A stretch of 64,000 bases of DNA from Ilyomonas limi (GTDB lineage: Bacteria > Bacteroidota > Bacteroidia > Chitinophagales > Chitinophagaceae), in assembly GCF_005233845.1 (NCBI RefSeq), contig NZ_SZQL01000011.1, positions 62,001 through 126,000 of the forward strand, given 5' to 3'. The position numbers and the translations under genes are program-made. Below, piece by piece: positions 19,679-28,727 of this stretch. Every line of letters starts with the position of its first letter. Within the stretch, counting starts at the first letter, position 1. Under the pieces are notes generated by a model. It worked only from the letters and a program-made list of their open reading frames with translations, had not been told where the DNA came from and did not search any database.

Positions 19679-19772
19679 CCAAAGTCCGTACATTATGAGA
19701 GGTCTTTGTGCTCCTATGTATCATTGCCATGGCGGGAAGGTAGGACTGTGATTCAAAATGGATTCATTTACG

Positions 19773-20252
19773 TTATAAAGCAGATGCTTCGTGCGTTTCG
19801 TACCATTCATCTATCAATAAATTATTACCATCTGCTGCAGTAGTTGCCAATACATCGCAGCGGTTGTTGTAAGGATTAGTTGCATGCCCCTTCACCCATT
19901 TAATAGTAATGGTAAAAGCTTTAGCCAGCTGATAAAAGCGCATCCATAAATCCTTATTTTTTTTGCCACCTTTAAAATCTGTTTTTATCCAGTTGTCCAG
20001 CCACTTCTTTTCTATACTGTTTACTACATACTGGCTATCAGTATAAATAGTAACGGGAATATGTTTTTGTTTCAGTGCTTCCAACGCAGTAATAACTGCC
20101 AGCAACTCCATACGGTTGTTGGTAGTAAGGCGATAACCAGCAGATAACTCCTTTTGTTTGTTGCCATACATCAAAATAACGCCATAACCACCACGCCCCG
20201 GATTGCCTCTTGCCGCACCATCGGTATAGATCACTAATTTATTTTCCTGCAT
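19773..20252 (-). CDS. rnhA: Ribonuclease HI
   Basis: Removes RNA from RNA-DNA hybrids. From the ATG at 20252 the protein is 159 residues, the normal size. The four acidic catalytic residues are all visible: YTDGAARGNPG, NRMELLA, YTDSQYVV and NNRCDVLA, along with the handle region and the GHATNPYNN loop with the active-site His. The frame is open upstream to 20396, but those 48 extra codons do not match the family and are left out. The phzF-like gene lies upstream on the same strand with a 143-base gap. Confidence 0.95.
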   Translation of the reverse strand: MQENKLVIYTDGAARGNPGRGGYGVILMYGNKQKELSAGYRLTTNNRMELLAVITALEALKQKHIPVTIYTDSQYVVNSIEKKWLDNWIKTDFKGGKKNKDLWMRFYQLAKAFTITIKWVKGHATNPYNNRCDVLATTAADGNNLLIDEWYETHEASAL

Positions 20253-20395
20253 ATTTTTTATTAATAACTCGCTGCGGGTGCATGTAAGATCGGCGTTATT
20301 TTTTGCTGTACCAGAATTCGGAATAACAAAGGCAATGAGCAGTCGCAACATTAAATATAAAAAGCAACCCAGCACTTCTTTTAAAAAACTTTGCA

Positions 20396-21214
20396 CTACT
20401 CAGCAACAACAGGCTTATTTTCCTCTGTAAAAAAAGTACCTTTTAAATACGTTACCACTTCGCCACGCATTAAGACCCTTTCCCCTCTCAACTCACAATC
20501 CAGATAACCTTTGCGTTTTGAAAGCTGGGTGCTTTTCAATTGGTTTTTACCTAATTGTTTTGCCCAATAAGGAATGATAATGGTATGTGCGGAGCCGGTA
20601 ACCGGATCTTCATTAATGCCACTTTGCGGATAAAAACAACGCGCCACCACATCGCTCGCTTCTCCTTTGGCAGTGCAAATAACACCACGTGCTTTTACCT
20701 TGGCCAACTCACTAAAAGCCGGTTGCAAATCTTCCACCGCCTGTTGCGATGGTAAGACCACCATGTAATCGAAGGAGCTTTTAAAAACAGGTGCATGCGC
20801 TATTTTTAAACCTTCAAACAATCCTTCCGGCATGTCCGTTACTTCTTCACAGGTATTCGCCGGAAAGTCAAGCTGGTATTTATTTTCGCCCACTTTTGTA
20901 ACCACCAGTTTTCCACTGGCAGAGAGAAAAACAATTTCTTCTTTATCGTAACTAAGTTCGGTGTACATAATGTGTGCAGCCGCTAAGGTAGCGTGTCCGC
21001 AAAGCTTCACTTCAACTGTTGGGGTAAACCAGCGGACAGTAAAAGCTCCATCTTGTTGCGGTACAAAAAACACCGTTTCACTTAAGTTATTTTCCGCTGC
21101 AATCTGTTGCATTAATTCATCTGGCAGCCAATCGGTAAGCGGACAAACAGCCGCCGGATTACCGCTGAATAATTTGTGCGTAAAAGCATCGGCTATATAA
21201 ACAGGTAGGCGCAT
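20396..21214 (-). CDS. PhzF family isomerase/epimerase
   Basis: A 272-residue protein of the diaminopimelate-epimerase-like PhzF superfamily. Evidence is the N-terminal DAFTHKLFSGNPAAVCPL, the catalytic Glu in NNLSETVF (about residue 46), the WFTPTVEVKLCGHATLAAAH motif of the first domain and GINEDPVTGSAHT in the second. No phenazine genes are near, so phenazine synthesis is unlikely; most family members have no assigned substrate. It is upstream of rnhA on the same strand. Confidence 0.88.
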   Translation of the reverse strand: MRLPVYIADAFTHKLFSGNPAAVCPLTDWLPDELMQQIAAENNLSETVFFVPQQDGAFTVRWFTPTVEVKLCGHATLAAAHIMYTELSYDKEEIVFLSASGKLVVTKVGENKYQLDFPANTCEEVTDMPEGLFEGLKIAHAPVFKSSFDYMVVLPSQQAVEDLQPAFSELAKVKARGVICTAKGEASDVVARCFYPQSGINEDPVTGSAHTIIIPYWAKQLGKNQLKSTQLSKRKGYLDCELRGERVLMRGEVVTYLKGTFFTEENKPVVAE

Positions 21215-21319
21215 AAATTGATATATTAACAGAGGTGCAAAATAAAAGCAGAATAAGATAGCATCCTTTATTTTCTGTAAAAAGAAATAAACAGCACGCC
21301 ATCATTTTAAAACAACACA

Positions 21320-21973
21320 ATGAAGCAGTTTTTTAAGTACAACGGCTTATCTATCGTCATGTTGCTCCTGTTTGTATTATCATTAAGTGCACAAATTATC
21401 CTGGGCTTTAAGGCCCGCAACGATGAAATAAAGGACCAGCATGGCAAGCCTTTTACACTTAGCGAATACCTCGCTTCGGGGCATTTTATTGAAGCTACTT
21501 TTGAGAATTGGGAAAGCGAGTTTTTGCAAATGGCTGCCTTTGTGTTGCTATCCGTTTCTCTATATCAAAAAGGATCGGCAGAGTCGAAAGATCCTGACAA
21601 AGAGGAAGAAACAGATAAGGAACCGGAGCCTAAAGAAGATGCACCTTGGCCGGTGAAGAAAGGAGGCTTTGTGCTTACACTCTACAAAAACTCTTTAAGT
21701 ATTACCTTCTTTTTGCTATTCTTAATATCGTTCGTCATACATTTCTATGGCAGTCTTTTAAATTACAATGACGATCAGATATTAATGGGACTACCTGTTA
21801 CAAAGGCATCAGATTATATAGGTAACAGCCAGTTTTGGTTTGAGTCGTTTGAGAACTGGCAAAGCGAGTTTTTATCAGTGTTTTGCATGGTTGTACTGAG
21901 TATTTTCTTAAGACAAAAAGGCTCACCGCAATCAAAACCGGTAGATGCACCGGACAGTCAAACCGGGGCATGA
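21320..21973 (+). CDS. DUF6766 family membrane protein with duplicated halves
   Basis: A 217-residue protein with four hydrophobic helices. The two halves are alike: each starts with a helix after KYNGLSI or KNSLSIT, has a soluble segment, then FENW(E/Q)SEFL, a helix, and a (Y/R)QKGS tail. A highly charged Asp/Glu/Lys linker joins them (about residues 88-112). This is the layout of the DUF6766 family, of unknown function. It is a single gene between divergent phzF-like and convergent response-regulator genes. Confidence 0.75.
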   Translation: MKQFFKYNGLSIVMLLLFVLSLSAQIILGFKARNDEIKDQHGKPFTLSEYLASGHFIEATFENWESEFLQMAAFVLLSVSLYQKGSAESKDPDKEEETDKEPEPKEDAPWPVKKGGFVLTLYKNSLSITFFLLFLISFVIHFYGSLLNYNDDQILMGLPVTKASDYIGNSQFWFESFENWQSEFLSVFCMVVLSIFLRQKGSPQSKPVDAPDSQTGA

Positions 21974-22070
21974 ATTTTTTGTGAATGATGGACGTGCGAG
22001 TAGCAAATTGCCAATTGCGAATAAGTTAGAATAAAGATGTACCCTTAATACTCTTTTTGTACATCGTACA

Positions 22071-22811
22071 TCAAATACCTAGCACTTCTTTCAACTTGGC
22101 ATAACCGGATTTACTTACGGGTAATTTGGCGCCAGTAGTTAATTGCATAATATGGCTTTCTTTTTCATACGCATCAATGCGGCTGATGAGTTGCACATTT
22201 ACTATGTAAGAACGATGAATACGCACAAACTGTTGCGAAGGCAATAACTTCTCAAAAGATGTCATCGTTTTGTTTTTTAAAAAGTCACCTTCGGCAGTAT
22301 AGATTTTTACGTAATCATCGGCTGCTTCAAAGTATTGTATTTGTGCAACGGGAATAATTTTTATTTTATTACCATCTTTCACTACTACCCTGTTGCTCTG
22401 GTTCGGACTGCTCGCGACCGTTTCCAGCAAAGCTTTAGCAGGTTGTTGTTTTGCGGCTACGTTGTGCTGGCTTATAAATTTCTGGATTGCTTTATCAAAA
22501 CGTTCTTTGCTGAATGGCTTTAATAAGTAATCTATCGCATGCGTTTCAAAAGCTTTCATTGCATATTCATCAAAAGCTGTTGTAAAAATCACGGCAGGCG
22601 GCTCATCCAGCAATTCCAACATCTCAAAGCCGTTAATCTTTGGCATTTGTATATCTAAAAAAATCAAATCGGGGTTGTATTGCTGAATGATTTTCACTCC
22701 TTCGAAACCATTGTTACATTCCGCTATTACTTCAAAAACAGGATACGCATTCAGGTATGCTGTTACAATACTCCGGGCTAAAGGTTCATCATCTATAATT
22801 ACAACTTTCAT
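22071..22811 (-). CDS. LytTR family response regulator
   Basis: A 246-residue LytR/AlgR-type transcription factor. The receiver domain (1-120) has the acidic pair IDDEP, phospho-acceptor Asp53 in FLDIQMPK and Lys in YLLKPFSK. The LytTR DNA-binding domain (about 140-246) includes IQYFEAADDYVKIYT and FVRIHRSYIVNV. It follows the sensor kinase gene by 12 bases and is the last gene of a four-gene module, so the kinase at 22824-23855 is its partner. Confidence 0.95.
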   Translation of the reverse strand: MKVVIIDDEPLARSIVTAYLNAYPVFEVIAECNNGFEGVKIIQQYNPDLIFLDIQMPKINGFEMLELLDEPPAVIFTTAFDEYAMKAFETHAIDYLLKPFSKERFDKAIQKFISQHNVAAKQQPAKALLETVASSPNQSNRVVVKDGNKIKIIPVAQIQYFEAADDYVKIYTAEGDFLKNKTMTSFEKLLPSQQFVRIHRSYIVNVQLISRIDAYEKESHIMQLTTGAKLPVSKSGYAKLKEVLGI

Positions 22812-22823
22812 AATAAAAATACA

Positions 22824-23855
22824 TTAAAGGTTTAGCTGCGGAATGGTCAATTTTACGGTAAACGTTTGATCAGCTTTGATGGTTTCTAACAAGTCGTACC
22901 TGCCAAATAATAAATACAATCTTCGCCGGATAGATGCCAGTCCAAAGCCGGTGCCGGTTACAGCTTGCAAATCTTCTTCATCGTAAGGATTGGAAATATG
23001 CACTACCAACGTGTTGTCTGTTGCCGTAGCAGTTATCACAATTTCTGTTTCATCCAAGGTATTATACAAACCAAACTTGATAGCATTTTCAACAGCAGGT
23101 TGCAATAGCAAAGCAGGTAATTTTTTTTCAGCAGATACTTCAGTATAATCCACCTTTACTTCGAGGCGATGACCAAAGCGAACCTTTTCTATATCGAGGT
23201 ACAACTGCAAATGCTGCAACTCTTCCTGTAAGGTAATAAACTGTACTTCATCCCGCTTTAAAGTACCACGCAAAAAATCGGATAGCTGCTGAATCATCGT
23301 TCTTGCTTTTTCTGCATCCACTATGGTAAGCGCACTGATAGAGTTTAAACTATTGAATAAAAAATGTGGCTGCAACTGGTGCCTTAGTTTATACAATTCT
23401 GCATCTTTCAACATTTGTTCCGCGGCTGTTTTTCTATATTGTATCTCGTTTTGTTCCTGCAGTGCATACCACAGCAAACTAAGCATGCTCATGCAACCTA
23501 TTAATAAAAAAACAACACAATACCGTATAAGCCAGGAACCATACAATAGTGCTATATAACTTTCATTCCGCTGAAAGAGCCAATGCAATAAAAATGTGGC
23601 AATGCCTGTGCACATCACACTTAACACGGCACTTACTATAAGGACATACCAGTATTTTTCGCGCCGGGGCAAATAGTAGCGCATGTTGTTGTAAATAAGC
23701 AGGCAGGCACCGCTGGTAAGCACGTTTGTTATTACACTATCCACAATTACTATTGAAAAGAATGCATAATAATTATACAATACGTATATATGCAGCATGC
23801 ACCACAACAGCCACCAGGCAGTAAATGCCAGCTTATACTTTTTTGTTTGTAGCAT
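22824..23855 (-). CDS. LytS-type sensor histidine kinase
   Basis: A 343-residue membrane kinase of the His_kinase (PF06580) type. Four hydrophobic helices occupy roughly residues 10-140 with very short loops, so the signal is probably sensed in or near the membrane. The phosphoacceptor lies in LQPHFLFNSLNSI, the N-box in QPAVENAIKFGLYN and a glycine box in GTGFGLASIRRRL. It is sandwiched between a DUF4288 gene (17-base gap) and its LytTR regulator (12-base gap). Confidence 0.93.
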   Translation of the reverse strand: MLQTKKYKLAFTAWWLLWCMLHIYVLYNYYAFFSIVIVDSVITNVLTSGACLLIYNNMRYYLPRREKYWYVLIVSAVLSVMCTGIATFLLHWLFQRNESYIALLYGSWLIRYCVVFLLIGCMSMLSLLWYALQEQNEIQYRKTAAEQMLKDAELYKLRHQLQPHFLFNSLNSISALTIVDAEKARTMIQQLSDFLRGTLKRDEVQFITLQEELQHLQLYLDIEKVRFGHRLEVKVDYTEVSAEKKLPALLLQPAVENAIKFGLYNTLDETEIVITATATDNTLVVHISNPYDEEDLQAVTGTGFGLASIRRRLYLLFGRYDLLETIKADQTFTVKLTIPQLNL

Positions 23856-23872
23856 GAAGAGCGAAAAAAGTG

Positions 23873-24232
23873 TTAGTTTTTATGTATACAAACCGTGCTG
23901 CTTTGTGCCAGTAAGTATGCAGCTTTTGTTTGAACGATATTGATGTAGCTATCTGCATTATCCTGCTCGTTAATGCATGAATACAATTCGGCACCGTCAA
24001 AAAAGTTATCTATTTTATTCATTTCACTTACATCAATAAATTTCCATTGCACCAGTCTTTCTTTATTGTTATAAAAAGTTTCCTGTTCGCGATGCCCAAG
24101 CAGTTGTGCTTTTACGAGCGCATGCATATCATCGTTTGCCTCTATGATGCGCAATTGCTCATCGAACTGTGCGGTATGCAATCCATCACCGCAAATAATC
24201 TGATAAACAAGTTTTACGAGATACCAATTCAT
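23873..24232 (-). CDS. DUF4288 domain protein
   Basis: A 119-residue protein starting MNWYLVKLVYQIICGDG, with FDEQLRIIEA, VQWKFIDVSEM and ELYSCINEQDNADSYI. These match the DUF4288 family as I remember it; no function is known. There is no signal peptide. It is tightly linked to the LytS-type kinase gene (17 bases), which points to a role beside that two-component system. Confidence 0.7.
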   Translation of the reverse strand: MNWYLVKLVYQIICGDGLHTAQFDEQLRIIEANDDMHALVKAQLLGHREQETFYNNKERLVQWKFIDVSEMNKIDNFFDGAELYSCINEQDNADSYINIVQTKAAYLLAQSSTVCIHKN

Positions 24233-24417
24233 AGGAATGATTTTTATAAATGAATAATGGTTTTTATGTATAGGGGTAAGTGGCTAAGTGTGCGTTTATT
24301 AATGGTGACTAAACAGTTGTGGACTTGTAAGTAAGGGAATGAGAGAATAAAGTGGCAGGTGAAAAGTAACATATAGCTCATTTATCACTCACAACTCATA
24401 CCATTCACCTCTTACAT

Positions 24418-25179
24418 CTATTTCGCAGCCATAGGATAGCTTTTGATTTCGACACCGCCAAACACTGCTACACCATCCAGCACCAGCACTTTGCCGCTTT
24501 GCAAAGCAGGATAAACAAAGCGCTTATCTTCTACGCCACCAAATATAGCAGTAGCATGACTTTGCACTTCCCAATCTGCCGGAACAACCAGTTTAACACC
24601 ACCAAAAACAGCAGTAACATCCAATACTACAGTACCTTGTATGTCTGCCTGCGTAAGATCTATCTCGGCACCGCCCATAAAAGCAGTAATATCGCCACCC
24701 TGAAAGTTTTTGGACAGTATTCCCCTTCTTACACCGGCAAATACAGCCGTAATATCTATCAAGTTATCGAGGCTTGCTGGTGCTGCAGCAGGGGTGCCAT
24801 AATCGTTATCCTGCCAGTTATCCATTCTTATTCTTTTTGGTTTCAATAAGAAAAACAAGCCTAAGATCATAATGGCAACCGGCCATATATACGTGCGGAT
24901 ATTGAGCAACGGAAAAGCATCATCTATCAATGAAGCACTGCCAATAAAAACAAGTATCAGCCAAAACGGATGTCTGAAGCGATGTTTGATGCCAATAAAA
25001 AGACCTAATATAATTAGAAATGTTTCCCAGCTAAAAACCCATCCGGGTATAGGTGTTCCCAATTTGGAAGCTAGTAAAATGCCGCCGGCAAGCAGCAAGA
25101 ATGCACCTGTAAATACACGTCCCTCGTGGCGCATGGTACGTTTTGTACGATTTGTAGCCCTGATATCTTCGTTGTTCAT
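24418..25179 (-). CDS. LiaF-like membrane protein (DUF5668 plus C-terminal LiaF domain)
   Basis: A 253-residue protein from the ATG at 25179 (MNNEDIRATNRT); upstream in-frame codons look like leader. The N-terminal half has four short hydrophobic helices in pairs, including FTGAFLLLAGGILLAS. The C-terminal half is a glycine-rich beta-solenoid with repeats of V(F/T)AVFGGV, as in the LiaF/cell-wall-active antibiotic response domain. In Firmicutes LiaF restrains a membrane-stress kinase. Here it heads a module with a LytS kinase and LytTR regulator, so an analogous link is inferred. Confidence 0.8.
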   Translation of the reverse strand: MNNEDIRATNRTKRTMRHEGRVFTGAFLLLAGGILLASKLGTPIPGWVFSWETFLIILGLFIGIKHRFRHPFWLILVFIGSASLIDDAFPLLNIRTYIWPVAIMILGLFFLLKPKRIRMDNWQDNDYGTPAAAPASLDNLIDITAVFAGVRRGILSKNFQGGDITAFMGGAEIDLTQADIQGTVVLDVTAVFGGVKLVVPADWEVQSHATAIFGGVEDKRFVYPALQSGKVLVLDGVAVFGGVEIKSYPMAAK

Positions 25180-25501
25180 TGTGTTAATTTGATTCGGTAA
25201 TACAAATTTATACTGGTAATAAAATGGCAAAAAGCACCTTTAGGTAAATGACAGCCAGCTACCGGCGAACAGGGTACAAATAATCGGTGAATGATTTTTT
25301 ACCGGCTGAAATACATACATTTGAAAGGCTAAATTTTGATATATCACATTCCGCTATGAGTAAACCAATTTTTACCTGCGCTCCTATATTTTTATAACGT
25401 TTTATTTATCCTGCATCAGGGTTTCGTTTGTTGGTTGGCAGCAGATAAAGACTGGTTTAAAAATGGCAATTCTATCGTGTTTATTTTATAACTACTGCAT
25501 T
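25180..25501. other. 322-base divergent promoter region
   Basis: It lies between the LiaF-like gene (minus) and the barrel gene (plus), so it should hold promoters of both signalling modules. The text AAAGACTGGTTT at about 25448-25459 recurs at about 50640, also just upstream of a sensor kinase gene. No gene was seen. Confidence 0.4.
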
Positions 25502-26518
25502 ATGCTATACACCATTAAAAGGCTTATTGCTATTGCTTTTTTCTTTTTTGCTTTTTGCATTACTGCTGCAGCACAACGTACCGATATAAGGGGTTTTGGA
25601 GATGTGACTACGACTTATCAAAACAAAAAAATGTCGTTTGGTTTTGATGAGCAGGATTTATTTATCACCTCGCAGCTTACCGACCGTATTTCTTTTTTAG
25701 GCGAAACTGTTTTCAAGCCCGATTCGTCGTCTCATTCGGGCTTTGATGTAAGCATCGAAAGGATAATCATTAAATATAATTATGCAGGCAACAACAACCT
25801 GCTCATCGGTAAGCATCATACCCCCATCAATTACTGGAATGATACCTATCATCATGGCAGGGTTTTCTTTCCTACTATTTTTCGCCCCCTCCTATTCGAT
25901 GCGGGTTATATTCCGTTGCATACTACGGGTATCAGTCTGGAAGGTCATGATTTAGGCAAGCTGCAATTTGGTTATAATCTGATGGTGGGTAACGGGCTTG
26001 GCTCGCAGGATGTATTGGACAATGATAAAAGCAAATCGGTAACAGCTTTGGTGTATATAAAACCGGTGGACAGGCTGCGTATTGGCGCCAGTTATTACCA
26101 CGATGTGATACAAAAAGGCGCTGAAGTACACAACCATCCTGCCACGCTAAACTGGAAAGTAAAGCAACATTTATTCACAGGCTCTGTAGCTTATTTTGGT
26201 AAAAAGTATGAGCTGCTTGCCGAAAGCACAATGGGACTGAACCATACCGACAGCACCGGTACAACGCGCTCTTTTGCATCCTATGTTTACACAGGCTATC
26301 ACATTACCGAAAAGCTCATCCCTTATGTACGTATAGATAACCTTGCCTTCCAGGATGATGAAGTGTACTTTAATAAAGATAACACCACCGCCTTCCTTGC
26401 AGGTATCCGTTATCAAATCAATTTTTTAACGGTGGTCAAGCTGGAATACATGCATCAACATTCAAGATATAATGGCGACATCAACAAAGTGACCGCGCAG
26501 TTTGCCATTGGCTTTTAA
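25502..26518 (+). CDS. Outer-membrane beta-barrel protein, porin-like
   Basis: From the ATG at 25502 the protein is 338 residues with a signal peptide ending ITAAAQ. The rest alternates polar and aromatic residues in short strands (TDRISFLGET, KLQFGYNLMVGNG, VVKLEYMHQHS) and ends AQFAIGF, a typical barrel terminus. No family can be named with confidence. It is the first gene of a six-gene cluster, with a 34-base gap to a binding-protein gene. Export of a solute to that binding protein or to kinase sensors is a reasonable inference. Confidence 0.75.
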   Translation: MLYTIKRLIAIAFFFFAFCITAAAQRTDIRGFGDVTTTYQNKKMSFGFDEQDLFITSQLTDRISFLGETVFKPDSSSHSGFDVSIERIIIKYNYAGNNNLLIGKHHTPINYWNDTYHHGRVFFPTIFRPLLFDAGYIPLHTTGISLEGHDLGKLQFGYNLMVGNGLGSQDVLDNDKSKSVTALVYIKPVDRLRIGASYYHDVIQKGAEVHNHPATLNWKVKQHLFTGSVAYFGKKYELLAESTMGLNHTDSTGTTRSFASYVYTGYHITEKLIPYVRIDNLAFQDDEVYFNKDNTTAFLAGIRYQINFLTVVKLEYMHQHSRYNGDINKVTAQFAIGF

Positions 26519-26552
26519 CCCTACACATTTAATCAACAGAACTAAACGTAGC

Positions 26553-26987
26553 ATGAAATATATAATGATCGCTCTTTTGCTGCTGGTAACACATCTTGCA
26601 AAGTCGCAGGATGGGCAGCTTGCTGTTATCAGCAATCAAAAGGGTGCTCCGCCAGCTTTAGATTTAGAAGAGCTGAAATCTATTTTTATGGGAGAGCGGC
26701 AGCGCTGGCGCAATGGCACCAAGGTGGTGATAGCACTGATGAAGCCCAACACAGAAACGGGAAAAATCATCAGCAATAAACTGTACAATATGAGCAGCGA
26801 TGAAGTAAATAAATTTTGGCTGGCACTGGTATTTCAGGGCAAGGCAGATTCGCCGGTATCCTTTGAGTCGGCTGCTGCTCTGGAGAGTTTTGTAGCCAGC
26901 AATCCGGGCGCTATTGGCATTGTGGCGCAGAGCGATTTGCCGGCAGATGCGCAGGTAACATTGATTGATGGTAAGAGAGCTTTTTAA
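26553..26987 (+). CDS. Short PstS-like periplasmic binding protein
   Basis: A 144-residue protein with a signal peptide ending LAKSQ. The segments LEELKSIFMGERQRWRNG, KVVIALMKPN, FWLALVFQGK and SNPGAIGIVAQ match the phosphate ABC transporter substrate-binding fold, but the protein is about half the length of PstS and no permease or ATPase genes are near. Such short forms are found next to porins and sensor kinases, so a sensory rather than transport role is inferred. The gene is between the barrel gene and a HAMP kinase gene (40-base gap). Confidence 0.85.
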   Translation: MKYIMIALLLLVTHLAKSQDGQLAVISNQKGAPPALDLEELKSIFMGERQRWRNGTKVVIALMKPNTETGKIISNKLYNMSSDEVNKFWLALVFQGKADSPVSFESAAALESFVASNPGAIGIVAQSDLPADAQVTLIDGKRAF

Positions 26988-27027
26988 AAGCATAGTATTG
27001 AATAGACTTTTTCAAAAACAGCAAAGC

Positions 27028-28665
27028 ATGTTTTTTACTTTAAAAACAAAAATCTGGCTTACCATACTTTCCATCGTATTGATGTTTACCTTTTTTACAC
27101 TGATTTATTTTCCTGCACAGCAAGGCAATTTCCTTTATAAAAATTATAACAACGAAGTACAAAACCTGGCAAATACAGTTGCTTTGGGCGTACAGATTGC
27201 ACTGGACGATCAAAATTATAAAGCGGTGCAAACAGCTATGGAATATGTAAAGGGAAACCCGGGGCTTAAATTTGTAAGCCTTGTACAAAAAGATACTGTT
27301 TGGGATGCAACACATACAAAGCCAGACATTAAAGAAATGGTTTTTAAAACCTTTCCTGATAATGCACAACCTCTCCTGTATGCACCGGCAAATAACGATT
27401 CTATTATTATTAAAAGAGCACCTTTTAATGATAAAATGATGAGTGGAGAAATTGTACTGGGTTTTACTACAAAAGAAATAGAGCAAAGCAAAAAAAATAT
27501 CCGAACCACCTCCTTAATAGTGAGTGCTTTTATTTTTTTGATAGGATTGTTTATAGGCCTTTTATTGTCGCGCAAAATTTCTAAACCCGTAATTGCCCTG
27601 CGCAATGCAGCCAGGAAAGTGGGTGAAGGCGATTTAACACAACGTGTGCAAGCATACAGCAACGACGAAATTGGCGATCTTACCAATGCGTTTAACACAA
27701 TGGTAATCGACCTCAGCAAAACAAGAAATGAGCTACGCACATCTAACCGTTCCCTATTGGAAAGCAATGCGGCACTGAGCAATACACTGAATGAACTGAA
27801 AGCCACACAGGCACAGTTGATTCAATCAGAAAAAATGGCTTCATTAGGCGAACTGACAGCAGGCATTGCGCACGAGATACAAAACCCGCTAAACTTTGTC
27901 AACAACTTTTCGGAAGTAAGTATAGAGCTGGCTGAGGAACTGAAAGAAGCGTTGCAGCAACTCGCCGATACTACACAACTGCACGAAAGTATTACTACTA
28001 TTGCAGATGACTTGATACAAAACCAGCAAAAAATAAACTATCATGGCAAGCGTGCCGATGCTATTGTAAAAGGCATGCTGCAGCACAGCCGCAAGAGCAC
28101 CGGACAAAAAGAACTCACCGACATTAATCAACTGGCAGATGAATACCTGCGCCTCAGCTATCATGGCTTGCGGGCTAAAGACAAAACATTTAATGCTGCC
28201 ATACAAACCTATTTTGATGAAAACCTGCAAAAAATAAATGTCATTCCGCAAGATATTGGCCGTGTTTTATTGAATCTTTATACCAATGCTTTTTATGCTG
28301 TAACTAAAAGGAAAAAGGCCCTTCAATCGCCCGATAAATCTGCCCGGGTTCAGCCGGAAAGCAAAACATACGAACCTACTGTAACGGTAACTACCAAAAA
28401 CATTTTTACTGCTACACCTGGCGCCGACAGCCCTTCCGTCACAGGCATTGAAATACACGTGAGAGACAATGGTAATGGCATCTCGGCCGAACATGTAAGT
28501 AAAATTTTCCAGCCTTTTTTCACTACTAAGCCTACCGGCGAAGGCACTGGACTGGGATTATCATTAAGCTACGATATTATTACCAAAGGGCATGGCGGCA
28601 CATTAACAGTACAATCGCAGGAAGGTGAATACGCCGAGTTTATCATTACTTTGCCTGTAGGTTAG
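27028..28665 (+). CDS. HAMP-domain sensor histidine kinase
   Basis: A 545-residue kinase from the ATG at 27028 (MFFTLKTKIW). TM1 is at about residues 9-29, an extracytoplasmic sensor region follows to about 155, TM2 next, then HAMP with ISKPVIALRNAARKVGEGD. A short coiled coil leads to the phosphoacceptor box AHEIQNPLNFVNN. ATP-binding boxes are LLNLYTNAFYAV, VRDNGNGIS and GEGTGLGLSLSYD. The kinase core is nearly the same at DNA level as that of the next gene. Upstream in-frame codons overlap the binding-protein gene and are left out. Confidence 0.93.
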   Translation: MFFTLKTKIWLTILSIVLMFTFFTLIYFPAQQGNFLYKNYNNEVQNLANTVALGVQIALDDQNYKAVQTAMEYVKGNPGLKFVSLVQKDTVWDATHTKPDIKEMVFKTFPDNAQPLLYAPANNDSIIIKRAPFNDKMMSGEIVLGFTTKEIEQSKKNIRTTSLIVSAFIFLIGLFIGLLLSRKISKPVIALRNAARKVGEGDLTQRVQAYSNDEIGDLTNAFNTMVIDLSKTRNELRTSNRSLLESNAALSNTLNELKATQAQLIQSEKMASLGELTAGIAHEIQNPLNFVNNFSEVSIELAEELKEALQQLADTTQLHESITTIADDLIQNQQKINYHGKRADAIVKGMLQHSRKSTGQKELTDINQLADEYLRLSYHGLRAKDKTFNAAIQTYFDENLQKINVIPQDIGRVLLNLYTNAFYAVTKRKKALQSPDKSARVQPESKTYEPTVTVTTKNIFTATPGADSPSVTGIEIHVRDNGNGISAEHVSKIFQPFFTTKPTGEGTGLGLSLSYDIITKGHGGTLTVQSQEGEYAEFIITLPVG

Positions 28666-28727
28666 TAATAATTAAAATGGATATAAATGCTTATGAAATT
28701 ACATCTCACACTGTTAAAAATACTTAT

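Noticed and set aside
20253-20396. N-terminal extension of RNase HI by 48 residues with a membrane-like segment
   Set aside because: The core enzyme starts at MQENKLVIYTDG, the normal length is reached from the ATG at 20252, and the extension starts at the very end of the upstream gene.
20396-21214. Phenazine biosynthesis locus
   Set aside because: Only a PhzF-like isomerase is present; no other phenazine genes are near, and most family members are unrelated to phenazine.
24418-25179. Antibiotic-resistance determinant
   Set aside because: The LiaF-like domain is linked by name to antibiotic response, but it is a regulator-type membrane protein; no resistance enzyme is near.
26502-26552. Earlier start for the PstS-like protein overlapping the barrel gene
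   Set aside because: The ATG at 26553 gives a clean signal peptide; the upstream codons lie partly within the barrel gene end.
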